64,000 bases of DNA from Blastococcus sp. TML/M2B (GCF_016612865.1 NZ_JAENZZ010000001.1:806001-870000), one strand, 5' to 3'. Shown: positions 8,472 through 17,602, counted from the stretch's first letter. Notes: generated by a model not told the origin, from the letters alone. Numbers and translations: made by a program.

Positions 8472-9374
8472 ATGGCGTTGGAACTCACCGAGCTCCGCTA
8501 CGAGGTCGCCGACCGGATCGCCACCGTGCACCTGCACCGACCGGACCGGCTGAACGCCTTCACGCCCACCATGGCCGCCGAGCTGACCCGGGTGGCGGCC
8601 GCCGCCGATGCTGACGACGACGTGCGCGTGGTCGTCGTCACCGGCTCGGGCCGCGGCTTCTGCGCGGGTGCCGACCTCTCCGGCGGGCCCACCAGCTTCG
8701 CCGACCGGCGGGACCGGGTGCTGCCCGAGGGTCCGCTGCGGCAGACGATCGGCGGCTACCGCCGGGACGCCGGCGGGGTCTCCGCGCTGGCCTTCGCCGC
8801 CCTCCGCAAGCCGGTCATCGCCGCGGTCAACGGGCCGGCGGTGGGCGTCGGCGCGACCCTCACGCTGCCCATGGACATCCGGATCGCCGCCGAGTCGGCG
8901 CGGTTCGGCTTCGTCTTCGGCCGGGTCGGCCTCCCACCCGAGGCTGCTTCGTCGTGGTTCCTGCCCCGGGTCGTGGGGATCAGCCAGGCGATGGAGTGGG
9001 TGGCCACCGGCCGGGTCTTCGACGCCGCCGAGGCGCTGCGTGGCGGGCTGGTCTCCCGCGTCGTCCCGGACGAGGAGCTGCTGCCGACCGCGTACGCCCT
9101 GGCCCGCGAGATCGTCGTCAACACCAGCGGGGTCGCCGTCGGCGCCGCCCGCCAGCTGCTGTGGTCGATGCTCGGAGCGCCGTCGCCCTGGGACGCGCAC
9201 CGCGCGGACTCGCGCGCCGTCGTGGAGCTCGGCGAGGGCGCCGACAGCGCCGAGGGCGTGGCGGCGTTCCTGGAGAAGCGGCCGGCGGAGTTCACCGCGC
9301 CGCTCGGTGACGGCCCGATCGCCGGGGTGCCGCGCTGGCCGGCGCCGCCGCCGGACCTGGCGCCCGGCGACTGA
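8472..9374 (+). CDS. Enoyl-CoA hydratase/isomerase family protein
   Basis: The product (300 aa) is a crotonase-fold enzyme. The first oxyanion-hole segment lies in VTGSGRGFCAGADLS and the second in AAVNGPAVGVGATLTLPMD; a Glu follows in the GLPPEAASSWFLP segment. These fit enoyl-CoA hydratase chemistry on 2-enoyl-CoA, although isomerase or other crotonase reactions cannot be excluded. The ATG at 8472 follows GACGGGAG. The neighbours (TetR, two acyl-CoA ligases, patatin) point to fatty-acid or aromatic-acid degradation. Confidence 0.92.
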   Translation: MALELTELRYEVADRIATVHLHRPDRLNAFTPTMAAELTRVAAAADADDDVRVVVVTGSGRGFCAGADLSGGPTSFADRRDRVLPEGPLRQTIGGYRRDAGGVSALAFAALRKPVIAAVNGPAVGVGATLTLPMDIRIAAESARFGFVFGRVGLPPEAASSWFLPRVVGISQAMEWVATGRVFDAAEALRGGLVSRVVPDEELLPTAYALAREIVVNTSGVAVGAARQLLWSMLGAPSPWDAHRADSRAVVELGEGADSAEGVAAFLEKRPAEFTAPLGDGPIAGVPRWPAPPPDLAPGD

Positions 9375-9413
9375 TCCGGTCGCCCCACCGCACCGCTCGG
9401 GAACAGGTGCTCG

Positions 9414-9929
9414 TCAGCGGAGGGGGCGCAGCGCGGTCTCGTCCAGGTGGGCGAGCAGCGTCTCGCCGAGGTCCCGCATGTTCTCGACCTGCTGCGGGCT
9501 GAGCTGGTCGAACAGGTGGGTGCGGACGCTCTCGACGTGGATCGGCGCGGCCGCCTCCAGTGCGCCGAACCCCTCGTCGGTGAGGACGGCGAGCTGGCCG
9601 CGACCGTCCTCGGCACAGGTCTGCCGGCGCACCCAGCCGCGCTCCTCGAGGCGGGAGACCGCGTGCGAGAGCCGGCTGCGGGAGGAGAGGCAGCGGTCGG
9701 CGAGCTCGCTCATCCGCATTCGGCGGTCGTCGGCCTCGGAGAGCGCCACGAGGATCTCGTAGTACGCGTGGGAGATGCCGGTGGCCTGGGTGAGCTCGCG
9801 GTCGAGGCGGTCCTGCAGCAGCTGCGCGCTGTAGAGCCAGGCCCGCCAGGCGCGCTGCTCGTCGGCGTCCAGCCAGCGGGCGGCGGCGGTCGGGACGCTG
9901 TCCGGGGCGGGCGACACGTGCGCGGTCAT
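9414..9929 (-). CDS. MarR family transcriptional regulator
   Basis: The product (171 aa) has a winged helix-turn-helix: DRRMRMSELADRCLSSRSRLSHAVSRLEERGWVRR at about residues 65-100 is the recognition part, followed by the wing (DGRGQLAVLTDEG). N- and C-terminal helices form the dimer. It is divergent from the yceI gene, and an 18-bp near-palindrome lies in the 88-bp gap between the two starts. It probably represses itself and yceI in response to a small lipophilic or oxidising compound; this is inferred from family behaviour and layout. Confidence 0.92.
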   Translation of the reverse strand: MTAHVSPAPDSVPTAAARWLDADEQRAWRAWLYSAQLLQDRLDRELTQATGISHAYYEILVALSEADDRRMRMSELADRCLSSRSRLSHAVSRLEERGWVRRQTCAEDGRGQLAVLTDEGFGALEAAAPIHVESVRTHLFDQLSPQQVENMRDLGETLLAHLDETALRPLR

Positions 9930-9950
9930 GCCGACATCCTACCGGCGGAA

Positions 9951-9968
9951 TAGTTCAGCGCTCAACTA
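9951..9968. promoter_or_regulatory. Probable MarR operator
   Basis: TAGTTCAGCGCTCAACTA is palindromic at 16 of 18 positions around AGCGCT. It lies 22 bp upstream of the marR start and 49 bp upstream of yceI, where both promoters must overlap. Size and symmetry fit MarR-family sites. Confidence 0.65.
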
Positions 9969-10017
9969 CGCTAGGCTCGAGCAAGAAGGTCAAACGCTCA
10001 ACGACATGGAGGACACC

Positions 10018-10578
10018 ATGACCAGCACGCTCCGACAGATCCCCGGTTACGTCGTCGGCACCTGGGACATCGACGCCAGCCACTCGACCGTGGGCTTCTC
10101 CGTCCGCCACATGATGGTCAGCAAGGTCCGTGGCTACTTCCGCGAGTTCTCCGGCGTGCTCGTGACCGCCGAGGACCCGGCGCAGTCGTCGGTCACCGCC
10201 ACGATCGACATGGACTCCATCGACACCCGTCAGGAGCAGCGTGACGCGCACATCCGCTCCGCCGACTTCTTCGACGTGGGCAACCACACCGTCATGACCT
10301 TCCGCTCGACGGCCGTCGTCGCCAAGGGCGAGGACTGGACCATCGAGGGCGACCTGACCCTCAAGGGCATCACCAAGCCGGTCACCCTGGAGCTCGAGCT
10401 CAACGGCTTCGGCCCGGACGCCTACGGCGGCACGCGCGCCGGCTTCAGCGCCAAGACCGTCATCTCCCGCTCCGCCTTCGGCGTCGACATCGACATGCCC
10501 ATGGACGGCGGCGGCGTCGTCGTCGGCGACAAGATCAACGTCGAGCTCGAGATCGAGGCCGTGCTCCGCGCCGCCTGA
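10018..10578 (+). CDS. YceI family protein
   Basis: The product (186 aa) is a YceI-like lipocalin-fold protein that binds isoprenoid or other lipophilic molecules in a beta barrel. The characteristic start GTWDIDASHSTVGFSVRHMM, the central segment DSIDTRQEQRDAHIRSADFFD and the end of the barrel (VGDKINVELEIEAVL) are all present. There is no signal peptide, so this is the cytoplasmic type common in actinobacteria. ATG 10018 is chosen because GGAGG lies at 10008-10012; an ATG 12 bp earlier overlaps this site. Transcription is divergent from marR. A strong hairpin follows at 10596. Confidence 0.95.
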   Translation: MTSTLRQIPGYVVGTWDIDASHSTVGFSVRHMMVSKVRGYFREFSGVLVTAEDPAQSSVTATIDMDSIDTRQEQRDAHIRSADFFDVGNHTVMTFRSTAVVAKGEDWTIEGDLTLKGITKPVTLELELNGFGPDAYGGTRAGFSAKTVISRSAFGVDIDMPMDGGGVVVGDKINVELEIEAVLRAA

Positions 10579-10595
10579 TCACCCCCGCTCTCCCC

Positions 10596-10632
10596 GAGAG
10601 GCCCCGGACGCATCGTGCGTCCGGGGCCTCTC
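10596..10632 (+). terminator. Strong hairpin terminator after yceI
   Basis: A 17-bp perfect stem (GAGAGGCCCCGGACGCA and its complement) with a TCG loop begins 17 bp after the yceI stop. Confidence 0.85.
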
Positions 10633-10690
10633 GCGTCCTCCCTCACCGGAGCGCGTCCTCCCTCACCGGAGCGCGTCCTCCCTCACCGCA
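10633..10690. repeat. Three tandem copies of a 20-bp unit
   Basis: The unit GCGTCCTCCCTCACCGGAGC starts at 10633, 10653 and 10673. The third copy breaks off after CTCACCG. It directly follows the yceI terminator and precedes the next promoter region. No function is evident; it looks like replication slippage. Confidence 0.85.
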
Positions 10691-10760
10691 CACCACGAGG
10701 GAGGAAGCGCCATGATCAGGTGACCTGATCCCAGCGGGGCGGGTCGGGGACACTGGGGGC

Positions 10761-11108
10761 ATGACGACCAGCAGCCTCGTCCGCACCCGGTTCCCGTCCG
10801 CCGTCCTCGTCGCCGTCGGCCTGGCCGCCGGGTTCGGTCTCGCGCAGGGCACCGGCATCCGGGCGCTGGGCGGCGCGGTGTTCGCCGCCGCCGGGCTCGC
10901 GGCCGGGGTGCTGTGGCTGCGCCGGAGGGGGCCGGCCACCGCCGTCGCGCTCGCCGCCCTCTACGTCGGCGCTTTCGTGCTGGCCCACGTGCTGGCCATC
11001 GGGGTCGGGATGTCGGCCTGGCTGGCGGTGAGTCTGGTCACTCTGACCGCTGCGGGGGTCACCTTCGGGGTGGCCGATGCCCCGCGCGAGGGCTCGCCCG
11101 TCGGTTGA
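10761..11108 (+). CDS. Small four-helix membrane protein, function unknown
   Basis: The product (115 aa) has four hydrophobic segments at about residues 13-30, 35-52, 58-78 and 82-102, with a basic LRRRG loop between helices 2 and 3. No family was recognised. Codon use, high GC at third positions and a clean ATG support a real gene. It precedes typA on the same strand with a 101-bp gap, so co-transcription is possible. It resembles the many short actinobacterial membrane proteins without an assigned role. Confidence 0.7.
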   Translation: MTTSSLVRTRFPSAVLVAVGLAAGFGLAQGTGIRALGGAVFAAAGLAAGVLWLRRRGPATAVALAALYVGAFVLAHVLAIGVGMSAWLAVSLVTLTAAGVTFGVADAPREGSPVG

Positions 11109-11209
11109 GCGACTACTCTGGGAAGGTCGCCGGGCCGGCGGCCGTTGAACGAGATGCCGCGCGCTGACGCAGCGGCGTCCCCCGAAACCCTTCTGAGGTG
11201 CCCTTCCGC

Positions 11210-13102
11210 ATGCCCACCCGCGACGACCTGCGCAACGTGGCGATCATCGCTCACGTCGACCACGGCAAGACGACCCTGGTCGACGCCCTCCTCCGCCAGG
11301 CAGGCGCCCTCGGGCGCGCCAAGGGCGAGGGGACGGACAACGACACCACGCAGGACCGCGTGATGGACTCGATGGACCTCGAGCGCGAACGCGGCATCAC
11401 CATCCTGGCGAAGAACACCGCCATCCACCTGGCCGACGAGAACGGCAACCCCGTCGTCGTCAACATCGTCGACACCCCCGGTCACGCCGACTTCGGTGGC
11501 GAGGTCGAGCGCGGCCTGTCGATGGTCGACGGCGTCTGCCTGCTCGTCGACGCCTCCGAAGGCCCGCTCCCGCAGACCCGCTTCGTGCTGCGCAAGGCGC
11601 TGGGCAAGGGGATGCCGGTCATCCTCGCGGTCAACAAGACCGACCGCTCCGACGCGCGCATCGCCGAGGTCGTCGACGAGTGCTACGAGCTGTTCATGGA
11701 GCTGATGGAGGACGCCGGCCTCGACGCCTCCGCCCTCGAGTTCCCGATCGTCTACTGCAGCGGCCGCTCCGGGAAGGCGTCGCTGACCCGCCCGGAGAAC
11801 GGCGAGGAGCCCGACAGCGAGGACCTCGCCCCGCTGGTCAAGACGCTGCTGGACACCGTCCCGGCGCCGGTCTACGACGCCGAGGAGCCGCTGCGCGCGC
11901 AGGTCACCAACCTCGACGCCTCGCCCTACCTCGGCCGCCTGGCCCTGCTGCGCATCCACTCCGGTGAGATGAAGAGCGGCCAGCAGGTCGCCTGGTGCCG
12001 CACCGACGGCACCATCAAGAACGTCAAGATCACCGAGCTGCTGGTCACCGAGGGCCTCACCCGCACCCCGGCCGCGAGCGCCGGCCCGGGCGAGCTCGTG
12101 GCCATCGCCGGCATCGAGGACGTCATGATCGGCGACACCCTCGCCGACCCGAGCGACCCGCGCCCGCTGCCCCCGCTCACCGTCGACGAGCCGTCGATCT
12201 CGATCACCATCGGGATCAACACCTCGCCGCTGTCGGGCAAGTCGGGCAAGAAGCTCACCGCCCGCCTGATCAAGAACCGGCTCGACCAGGAGCTCGTCGG
12301 CAACGTGTCGGTCCGCATGCTGCAGACCGACCGCCCCGACACCTGGGAGATGCAGGGCCGTGGCGAGCTGGCGCTGGCCATCCTCGTCGAGCAGCTTCGC
12401 CGCGAGGAGTTCGAGCTCACGGTCGGCCGGCCCACCGTCGTCACCAAGACGATCGACGGCAAGCTGCACGAGCCGGTCGAGCGGGTCACCATCGACACCC
12501 CCGGCGAGTACGTCGGCACGCTGACCCAGGCGCTGGCCACCCGCCGCGGCCGCCTGGAGAACCTGGTGCACCACGACACCGGCTGGGCGCGGATGGAGTA
12601 CATGGTCCCGTCCCGCGGGCTCATCGGGTTCCGCACCGAGTTCCTCACCGAGACCCGCGGTACCGGCGTCCTCAACCACAACCTCGAGGGCTACGAGCCG
12701 TGGCTGGGCGACATGCGCGCCCGCCCGACCGGCTCGCTGGTCGCCGACCGCCAGGGCGTGGCGACGACGTACTCGATGTTCTCGCTGCAGGAGCGCGGCC
12801 AGCTCATGGTCCAGCCCGGCACCGAGGTCTACGAGGGCATGATCGTCGGTGAGAACTCCCGTCCGGACGACATGGACGTGAACATCACCAAGGAGAAGAA
12901 GCTCACCAACATGCGCAAGAGCACCTCCGAGGAGCTCGAGCGCCTGGTGCCGCCGCGGATCCTGAACCTGGAGCAGGCGCTGGAGTTCTGCGCCGAGGAC
13001 GAGTGCGTCGAGGTCACCCCGGCCACCGTCCGCATCCGCAAGGTCGTGCTCGACCAGACCGAGCGCGGCAAGGCGAAGAACAAGAAGCCCAAGCCCGTCT
13101 GA
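11210..13102 (+). CDS. typA: Translational GTPase TypA/BipA
   Basis: The product (630 aa) is a ribosome-associated GTPase of the EF-G group, needed for 50S assembly or translation under stress. G-domain motifs are complete: G1 [10 protein letters not shown]2 RERGITI, G3 DTPGHADF, G4 NKTD. Domains II, III and V follow, and the C-terminal TypA-specific region ([35 protein letters not shown]) is intact, ending in a basic tail. The length matches the family. ATG 11210 is preferred because GAGG lies at 11195-11198, 11 bp upstream; the GTG at 11198 would overlap that site. Confidence 0.97.
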   Translation: MPTRDDLRNVAIIAHVDHGKTTLVDALLRQAGALGRAKGEGTDNDTTQDRVMDSMDLERERGITILAKNTAIHLADENGNPVVVNIVDTPGHADFGGEVERGLSMVDGVCLLVDASEGPLPQTRFVLRKALGKGMPVILAVNKTDRSDARIAEVVDECYELFMELMEDAGLDASALEFPIVYCSGRSGKASLTRPENGEEPDSEDLAPLVKTLLDTVPAPVYDAEEPLRAQVTNLDASPYLGRLALLRIHSGEMKSGQQVAWCRTDGTIKNVKITELLVTEGLTRTPAASAGPGELVAIAGIEDVMIGDTLADPSDPRPLPPLTVDEPSISITIGINTSPLSGKSGKKLTARLIKNRLDQELVGNVSVRMLQTDRPDTWEMQGRGELALAILVEQLRREEFELTVGRPTVVTKTIDGKLHEPVERVTIDTPGEYVGTLTQALATRRGRLENLVHHDTGWARMEYMVPSRGLIGFRTEFLTETRGTGVLNHNLEGYEPWLGDMRARPTGSLVADRQGVATTYSMFSLQERGQLMVQPGTEVYEGMIVGENSRPDDMDVNITKEKKLTNMRKSTSEELERLVPPRILNLEQALEFCAEDECVEVTPATVRIRKVVLDQTERGKAKNKKPKPV

Positions 13103-13115
13103 TCGACCGGCTCAC

Positions 13116-13150
13116 GGAGGGCCCCCGGCGCATCGCGCCGGGGGCCCTCC
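13116..13150 (+). terminator. Hairpin terminator after typA
   Basis: A perfect 15-bp stem (GGAGGGCCCCCGGCG and complement) with a CATCG loop begins 13 bp after the typA stop. The 13151-13333 gap that follows also holds TCACGAATCGTGA (13192-13204), a small near-palindrome of unknown role. Confidence 0.85.
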
Positions 13151-13333
13151 CTGCTTTCCCCGAGAAGAGCCGAGGGGGAGTGGTCGGGAGGTCACGAATC
13201 GTGATGACCGGCCGCAGGGGTGCGGCGCGCCGGTCGTGTGGTCCGTGGGGCGGGTGTGTCGCGACGCCTACGTTCTCCTCGGGGTCATGGGTCATGACTC
13301 CGGGGGACGAGTGCACGAGAGGCGGCCGCACGC

Positions 13334-13835
13334 ATGACGACGATCACCCGAACGGCTCCGGTGGAGAACAGCTTCCGGGGCGGGATCGATGTCCGGGTGA
13401 GCCTGCGGGAAGGCGCCGGTGACGGCGGCTCCGCCTTCGACGGCGCGTGGTTCCCGCGCAGCCACGACCTCGAGGCCGAGCTGCCCGAGCTCATCCGCCG
13501 AGCTCGACCGCCGCGGGGTGCGGATCGAGCGCTTCACCTACTCGCTGGACGCCTGGGACCGGCCCACCGCCCGCAAGCTCGTCGTCCGCGACCGCGTCGT
13601 GCGCACCGGCGGCTTCCGCAGCATGGACCCGCTCGTGGTCTGCCTGACCTGGGACGGCGGCGCCCGGCGCGCCGACCTGCTCGTCGTGCCGCCGGAGACC
13701 GACGTCCTCACCGGCGCCCGCGCGCTGCGGCTGTGCACCCGCCGCGGGCTGCCCCGCTCGCCGCAGATGGTCCTGGCCGCCGCGCGGTCCACGCCGCTGC
13801 CGCAGGTCCCGCAGGCGTACCGCCGGGCGGTCTGA
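13334..13835 (+). pseudogene. DUF5994 family protein, frameshifted
   Basis: Frame 1 gives the N-terminal half (RVSLREGAG, then FDGAWFPRSHDLEAELPELI) and frame 2 continues ELDRRGVRIERFTYSLDAWD, SMDPLVVCLTWDG and ADLLVVPPETD. Together they give the layout of DUF5994, a short actinobacterial family with a DGAWWPRSRDL-type motif and an RSMDP motif. Deleting one C in ATCCGCCGAG near 13499 restores an open frame of about 166 codons. The break therefore looks like a one-base length change in a CC pair, either real or a sequencing error. Function is unknown. A bidirectional-looking terminator follows at 13853. Confidence 0.75.
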
Positions 13836-13852
13836 GCGCCCCCAGGACGAGG

Positions 13853-13887
13853 CGAGGCCCCTCCCGGCAGTGCCGGGAGGGGCCTCG
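13853..13887. terminator. Hairpin terminator between convergent genes
   Basis: A 17-bp stem (CGAGGCCCCTCCCGGCA and complement) with a single-base loop lies between the DUF5994 gene and the convergent TauE gene. It can serve both strands. Confidence 0.85.
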
Positions 13888-13910
13888 CGTGCGTCGTGCG
13901 GGGAGCGGCG

Positions 13911-14933
13911 TCAGTCGCGCGGGGCGCTGGGCCGGCCGGCGGGCACCGGCTCGACCGCGGACTCGGCCACCTCGACGACGACGTTGCGGTCCCCGGCAGC
14001 AGCCGCGGCCGCCTCGCTGACCGCGGCCGCCTCGGCTTCGGCGGTGAGGGCGTCCGCGGACTCGAGCGCGGCCTCCTGGCGGTACTGGCGGAACGAGTGC
14101 GTGACCGCCAGCGCCCAGATCACGTAGAGCACCGCGTAGACGGCGTAGCGGGTGGCGTCGTCGGCGTCGATCCAGTCGCTCTTGAGCAGCGTCCGGGTGT
14201 TGGTCAGCACGATGAGGCCGCCGACCAGCGAGCCGAGCATCCGCGGCGGGATGTGCCGCACCAGCCAGGCCGCGAGCGGCGCGGCGATCGAGCCGCCGAT
14301 CAGCAGGGCGGCCACCCAGGTGAAGTCGATGCCCTGCGAGCCGAGCGCGAAGAGGAAGCCGAGGCTGGCGGCCAGCGCGACGAGGAACTCGGCGGTGCTC
14401 ACCGAGCCGATGACCTTGCGGGGCTCCATCCGTCCGCTGGCCAGCAGGGCCGGCGTGCCGACCGGCCCCCATCCGCCACCGCCGGTCGCGTCGACGAAGC
14501 CGGCCACCAGGCCCAGCGGGCCGAGGAAGCGCGTGCGGACCGGCTTGCCGAGGTTGCGCCGGTTGATCCCGCGGAGGGTGAACCGGATCAGCAGGTAGAT
14601 GCCGAGGGCCAGCAGGATGAGCGACATCACCGGGGCGGCGACCTCGGTGGACAGGTTCGACAGCACGGTGGCGCCGGCGAAGGCGCCGACCGCGCCGGGG
14701 ATGCCGATCTTCGCGACGACCTTCCAGTCGACGTTGCCGAACTTCCAGTGCGCGAGGCCGGAGGTCAGCGTGGTCCCGATCTCCGCGAGGTGGATCGTGG
14801 CGGAGGCGGCGGCGGGGCTGGTGCCGATGGCGAGCAGCAGGGTCGACGACGTGGCGCCGTAGGCCATGCCGAGGCTGCCGTCGACGAGCTGGGCGCCGAG
14901 GCCCACGAGGGCGAGCAGGACGAGCGTCTTCAC
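13911..14933 (-). CDS. TauE/SafE (TSUP) family sulfite/sulfur-compound exporter
   Basis: The product (340 aa) is a membrane transporter with about eight helices in two inverted repeats. The first carries LVGLGAQLVDGSLGMAYGAT and the second VAGFVDATGGGGWGPVGTPA, the family's paired glycine-rich re-entrant motifs. A long Ala/Glu-rich C-terminal tail lies in the cytoplasm. Family members export sulfite, sulfoacetate or related anions. A 28-codon Cys-containing leader peptide lies 91 bp upstream on the same strand, tying expression to cysteine supply and supporting a sulfur substrate. Confidence 0.9.
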   Translation of the reverse strand: MKTLVLLALVGLGAQLVDGSLGMAYGATSSTLLLAIGTSPAAASATIHLAEIGTTLTSGLAHWKFGNVDWKVVAKIGIPGAVGAFAGATVLSNLSTEVAAPVMSLILLALGIYLLIRFTLRGINRRNLGKPVRTRFLGPLGLVAGFVDATGGGGWGPVGTPALLASGRMEPRKVIGSVSTAEFLVALAASLGFLFALGSQGIDFTWVAALLIGGSIAAPLAAWLVRHIPPRMLGSLVGGLIVLTNTRTLLKSDWIDADDATRYAVYAVLYVIWALAVTHSFRQYRQEAALESADALTAEAEAAAVSEAAAAAAGDRNVVVEVAESAVEPVPAGRPSAPRD

Positions 14934-15024
14934 GGGAACGGACTCCGGGTCGCGAGGAGGGGCGCGGGCGCGCGGGGGCCCACGGGAGAGCGAGTACGAA
15001 CGGCGCCGGGTACGGCGCGGGAGG

Positions 15025-15111
15025 TCAGCGGCCCGGACAGGCGGCGGTGCAGACGCGCAGCAGGTCGACGTGCAGGCGGCTCACCAGGAGCAGCGTCGTC
15101 GGTCGCGTCAC
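15025..15111 (-). CDS. Cysteine-containing leader peptide (putative sulfur attenuator)
   Basis: A 28-codon frame (GTG start, TGA stop) reads a basic/hydrophobic start, then SRLHVDLLRVCTAACPGR. The core R-L-H-V-D-L-L-R-V plus late cysteines is the hallmark of actinobacterial putative leader peptides that sit upstream of sulfur uptake and cysteine genes. Related cysteine-coding leader ORFs in mycobacteria act as cysteine-responsive attenuators. Here it precedes the TauE-type exporter gene. A TAGACAT -10-like hexamer (15118-15124) ends 6 bp before the GTG, so the transcript probably starts at or next to the start codon (leaderless). Confidence 0.85.
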   Translation of the reverse strand: MTRPTTLLLVSRLHVDLLRVCTAACPGR

Positions 15112-15117
15112 GGCGCT

Positions 15118-15124
15118 ATGTCTA
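15118..15124 (-). promoter_or_regulatory. -10 element for leaderless leader-peptide transcript
   Basis: On the minus strand TAGACAT is followed by 6 bp and then the GTG of the leader peptide. That spacing puts the transcription start at the start codon. No good -35 was seen. Confidence 0.5.
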
Positions 15125-15160
15125 CCAGACCGATGCACTTAGGCGTACGGCCCGTTCCGG

Positions 15161-16585
15161 TCAGTGGGACGGCTCGCGCAGGAGGTCGTTGCGGATCGTC
15201 ATCCACGCCCCGGCTGCCCCGACCGCGAACAGGCCCGCGCACACGGCCATGGCCGCCCGGTAACCGCCGGTGAGCGCCTCGGGGTCGACGTAGTCCGCGC
15301 CGGAGAGCCCCACGACCACGGGGAGCGCGGCGACCGTGAGCAGTTGCGCGGCGCGCGCCACCGCGTTGTTCACGCCGCTGGCCACCCCGGCCAGGGCGTC
15401 GGGCGCCGCGCCCAGGACGCTGGCGGTCAGCGGCGCCACGGTCAGCGCCATCCCCAGCCCCTGCAGGACGGTGCCGGGCAGCACCTCCAGCCAGTACGGG
15501 CTCCCGCCGTCCACCCCGACCAGCAGCAGCGTGCCGACGGCGACGGTCAGCGGGCCGGCGCTCATCGGCAGCCGCGGCCCGATCCGGGTCGCCAGCGCAC
15601 CGGCGCGGGGGGACAGCAGCGTGATCAGCAGGATGGTCGGCAGGGTCGCGGCCCCCGCCGCGGTGGCGCCGTAGCCGAGCACGCCCTGCAGCTGGAGCAC
15701 TAGGAACAGCGAGCTGCCCCCGAGCGCCCCGTAGACGGCCAGGGTGGTCAGGTTGGCGCCGGTGAACTGCCGGTCGGCGAACAGCCGCGGCGGCAGCATG
15801 GGGGAGGGCGTGCGCCGCTCGCGGACGACGAACAGCGCCCCGGTACCGGCCGCGACGACGGCGGAGACGACGACGGCGGGGCCGCCCTGCTCGCCGGCGG
15901 TGATGAGCGCGTAGGTGAGCGCGCCGAGGGCGACCGCACCCAGCAGCGCGCCGGGGGCGTCGAAGCGGCCGTGCGGGCCGGGGTCCCGGCTCTCGGGCAC
16001 GTGCCGCCCGGCGACGGCGACGACGAACAGCGCCAGCGGCACGTTGAGCAGGAAGACCAGCCGCCAGCTGACCAGGTCGATGAGCGCGCCGCCCAGGAAC
16101 GGCCCGACCAGCCCCGCGACGCCGGACAGCGACGACCACACCCCGATCGCGGGCGCGCGGTCGCTGGGGCGGAACGAGGCCTGGATGAGCGCGAGGCTGC
16201 CCGGGGTCAGCAGCGCGCCGCCGACGCCCTGGAGCGCGCGGGCGGCGATCAGCTGGCCCGGGGACTGCGCCAGCCCGCAGAGCAGCGAGGCGGCGGCGAA
16301 CCAGGCGACGCCGACGAGGAAGACCCGCCGCCGCCCGTAGCGGTCACCGAGCGAGCCGCCGAGCAGGATCAGCGCGGCCAGCGGCAGCGTGTAGCCGTTG
16401 ATGATCCACTGCAGGTCCGACAGCGACGCGCCGAGCTCGCGACCCAGCGTGGGCAGGGCGACCTGGACGGCGGTGGCGTCGAGGAACGCCATGCCCGAGG
16501 CGAGCACCGTGGCGCTGAGCAGCCACCGGCCCGACGCCGTCCCCAGGGCGACGGTGGACGGAGCGGCGTCAGCGGGCCCGGCCAC
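15161..16585 (-). CDS. MFS multidrug exporter, DHA2 (EmrB/QacA) type
   Basis: The product (474 aa) has about 14 membrane helices. It shows the helix 1 pattern SGMAFLDATAVQVALPTLGREL (motif D1, LDxTxVNVALP), motif A in GGSLGDRYGRRRVFLVGV and motif C in GVGGALLTPGSLALI. These mark the DHA2 proton-driven drug exporters. The likely substrate is a toxic organic cation or antibiotic, not predictable further. It lies 10 bp upstream (in coordinates) of the Pit gene, on the same strand, so it could be read through from the phosphate genes. Confidence 0.92.
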   Translation of the reverse strand: MAGPADAAPSTVALGTASGRWLLSATVLASGMAFLDATAVQVALPTLGRELGASLSDLQWIINGYTLPLAALILLGGSLGDRYGRRRVFLVGVAWFAAASLLCGLAQSPGQLIAARALQGVGGALLTPGSLALIQASFRPSDRAPAIGVWSSLSGVAGLVGPFLGGALIDLVSWRLVFLLNVPLALFVVAVAGRHVPESRDPGPHGRFDAPGALLGAVALGALTYALITAGEQGGPAVVVSAVVAAGTGALFVVRERRTPSPMLPPRLFADRQFTGANLTTLAVYGALGGSSLFLVLQLQGVLGYGATAAGAATLPTILLITLLSPRAGALATRIGPRLPMSAGPLTVAVGTLLLVGVDGGSPYWLEVLPGTVLQGLGMALTVAPLTASVLGAAPDALAGVASGVNNAVARAAQLLTVAALPVVVGLSGADYVDPEALTGGYRAAMAVCAGLFAVGAAGAWMTIRNDLLREPSH

Positions 16586-16595
16586 CGGAGGGGTC

Positions 16596-17597
16596 CTAGC
16601 CGACCGCGAAGTCGGTGATGAAGAAGGCGACGGCGGCGACCGCGGCGGCGGCCGGCAGGGTCACGACCCAGGCGACGACGATGTTGCCGGCCACGCCCCA
16701 GCGGACCGCGGACAGCCGCCGCGTCGAGCCCACGCCCATGATCGAGGTGGTCGTGATGTGCGTCGTCGACACCGGGACGGCGAAGACCGTCGCGGTCGTG
16801 ACCATCACGCCGGACGCCACCGTCTGCGCGGCGAAGCCGCCGGCGGGCGTGAGCTGGATGATCCCGCGGCCCAGGGTGCGCATGATGCGGAAGCCGCCGG
16901 CGTACGTGCCGGCGCTGATGGCGCCGGCCGCGGCCAGCACCACCCAGAACGGGACGGTGAAGTCGTCGATCTCGCCGGCGGTGAACAGCGCCAGCGTGAT
17001 GATGCCCATCGTCTTCTGGGCGTCCTGCATGCCGTGGCCCAGCGCCATGGTCGCCGAGCTGATGATCTGGGCGTACCGGAAGTTGCGGTTGGCCCGGTGC
17101 TGGTTGGCGCGCCGGAAGGTCCAGAGGATCGTCAGCATGAAGAGGTAGCCGAGACCGAAGCCGACCAGCGGCGACACGATCATCGGGATGACGACCTTGT
17201 CCAGGACGCCCATCCACTGCACGGAGTGCGCCGCGGCCAGCGCCGCACCCACGAGGCCGCCGATCAGCGCGTGGGAGGACGACGACGGGATGCCGTACCA
17301 CCAGGTGATCAGGTTCCAGACGATCGCGCCCACCAGTGCGGCGAACACGATCTCCAGCCCGTTGTTGCCTTCGGGAGGGTCGATGATCCCGGCGCCGACG
17401 GTCTTGGCGACCTCGGTGGAGAGCAGCGCCCCGACCAGGTTCATGACCGCCGCGAGGGCCAGGGCGACGCGCGGGGTGAGCGCCTTGGTCGACACCGCGA
17501 CGGCGATCGCGTTGGCCGCGTCGTGGAAGCCGTTGGTGTAGTCGAACGCCAGCGCCACCACGACGATGATGATCAAGCCGAGGAAAGCCGCATCCAT
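16596..17597 (-). CDS. Inorganic phosphate transporter, Pit family
   Basis: The product (333 aa) is a low-affinity H+-coupled metal-phosphate symporter. The N-terminal signature ALAFDYTNGFHDAANAIA and the second repeat signature (VSTTHITTTSIMGVG) are intact, as expected for the two inverted PHO4 repeats. About ten membrane helices are visible. Length is normal for actinobacterial Pit. It starts 5 bp after the stop of the upstream PhoU-like gene, forming the usual DUF47-pit pair. ATG 17597 (MDAAFLG) gives the normal N-terminus. Confidence 0.94.
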   Translation of the reverse strand: MDAAFLGLIIIVVVALAFDYTNGFHDAANAIAVAVSTKALTPRVALALAAVMNLVGALLSTEVAKTVGAGIIDPPEGNNGLEIVFAALVGAIVWNLITWWYGIPSSSSHALIGGLVGAALAAAHSVQWMGVLDKVVIPMIVSPLVGFGLGYLFMLTILWTFRRANQHRANRNFRYAQIISSATMALGHGMQDAQKTMGIITLALFTAGEIDDFTVPFWVVLAAAGAISAGTYAGGFRIMRTLGRGIIQLTPAGGFAAQTVASGVMVTTATVFAVPVSTTHITTTSIMGVGSTRRLSAVRWGVAGNIVVAWVVTLPAAAAVAAVAFFITDFAVG

Positions 17598-17602
17598 GCG
17601 GC

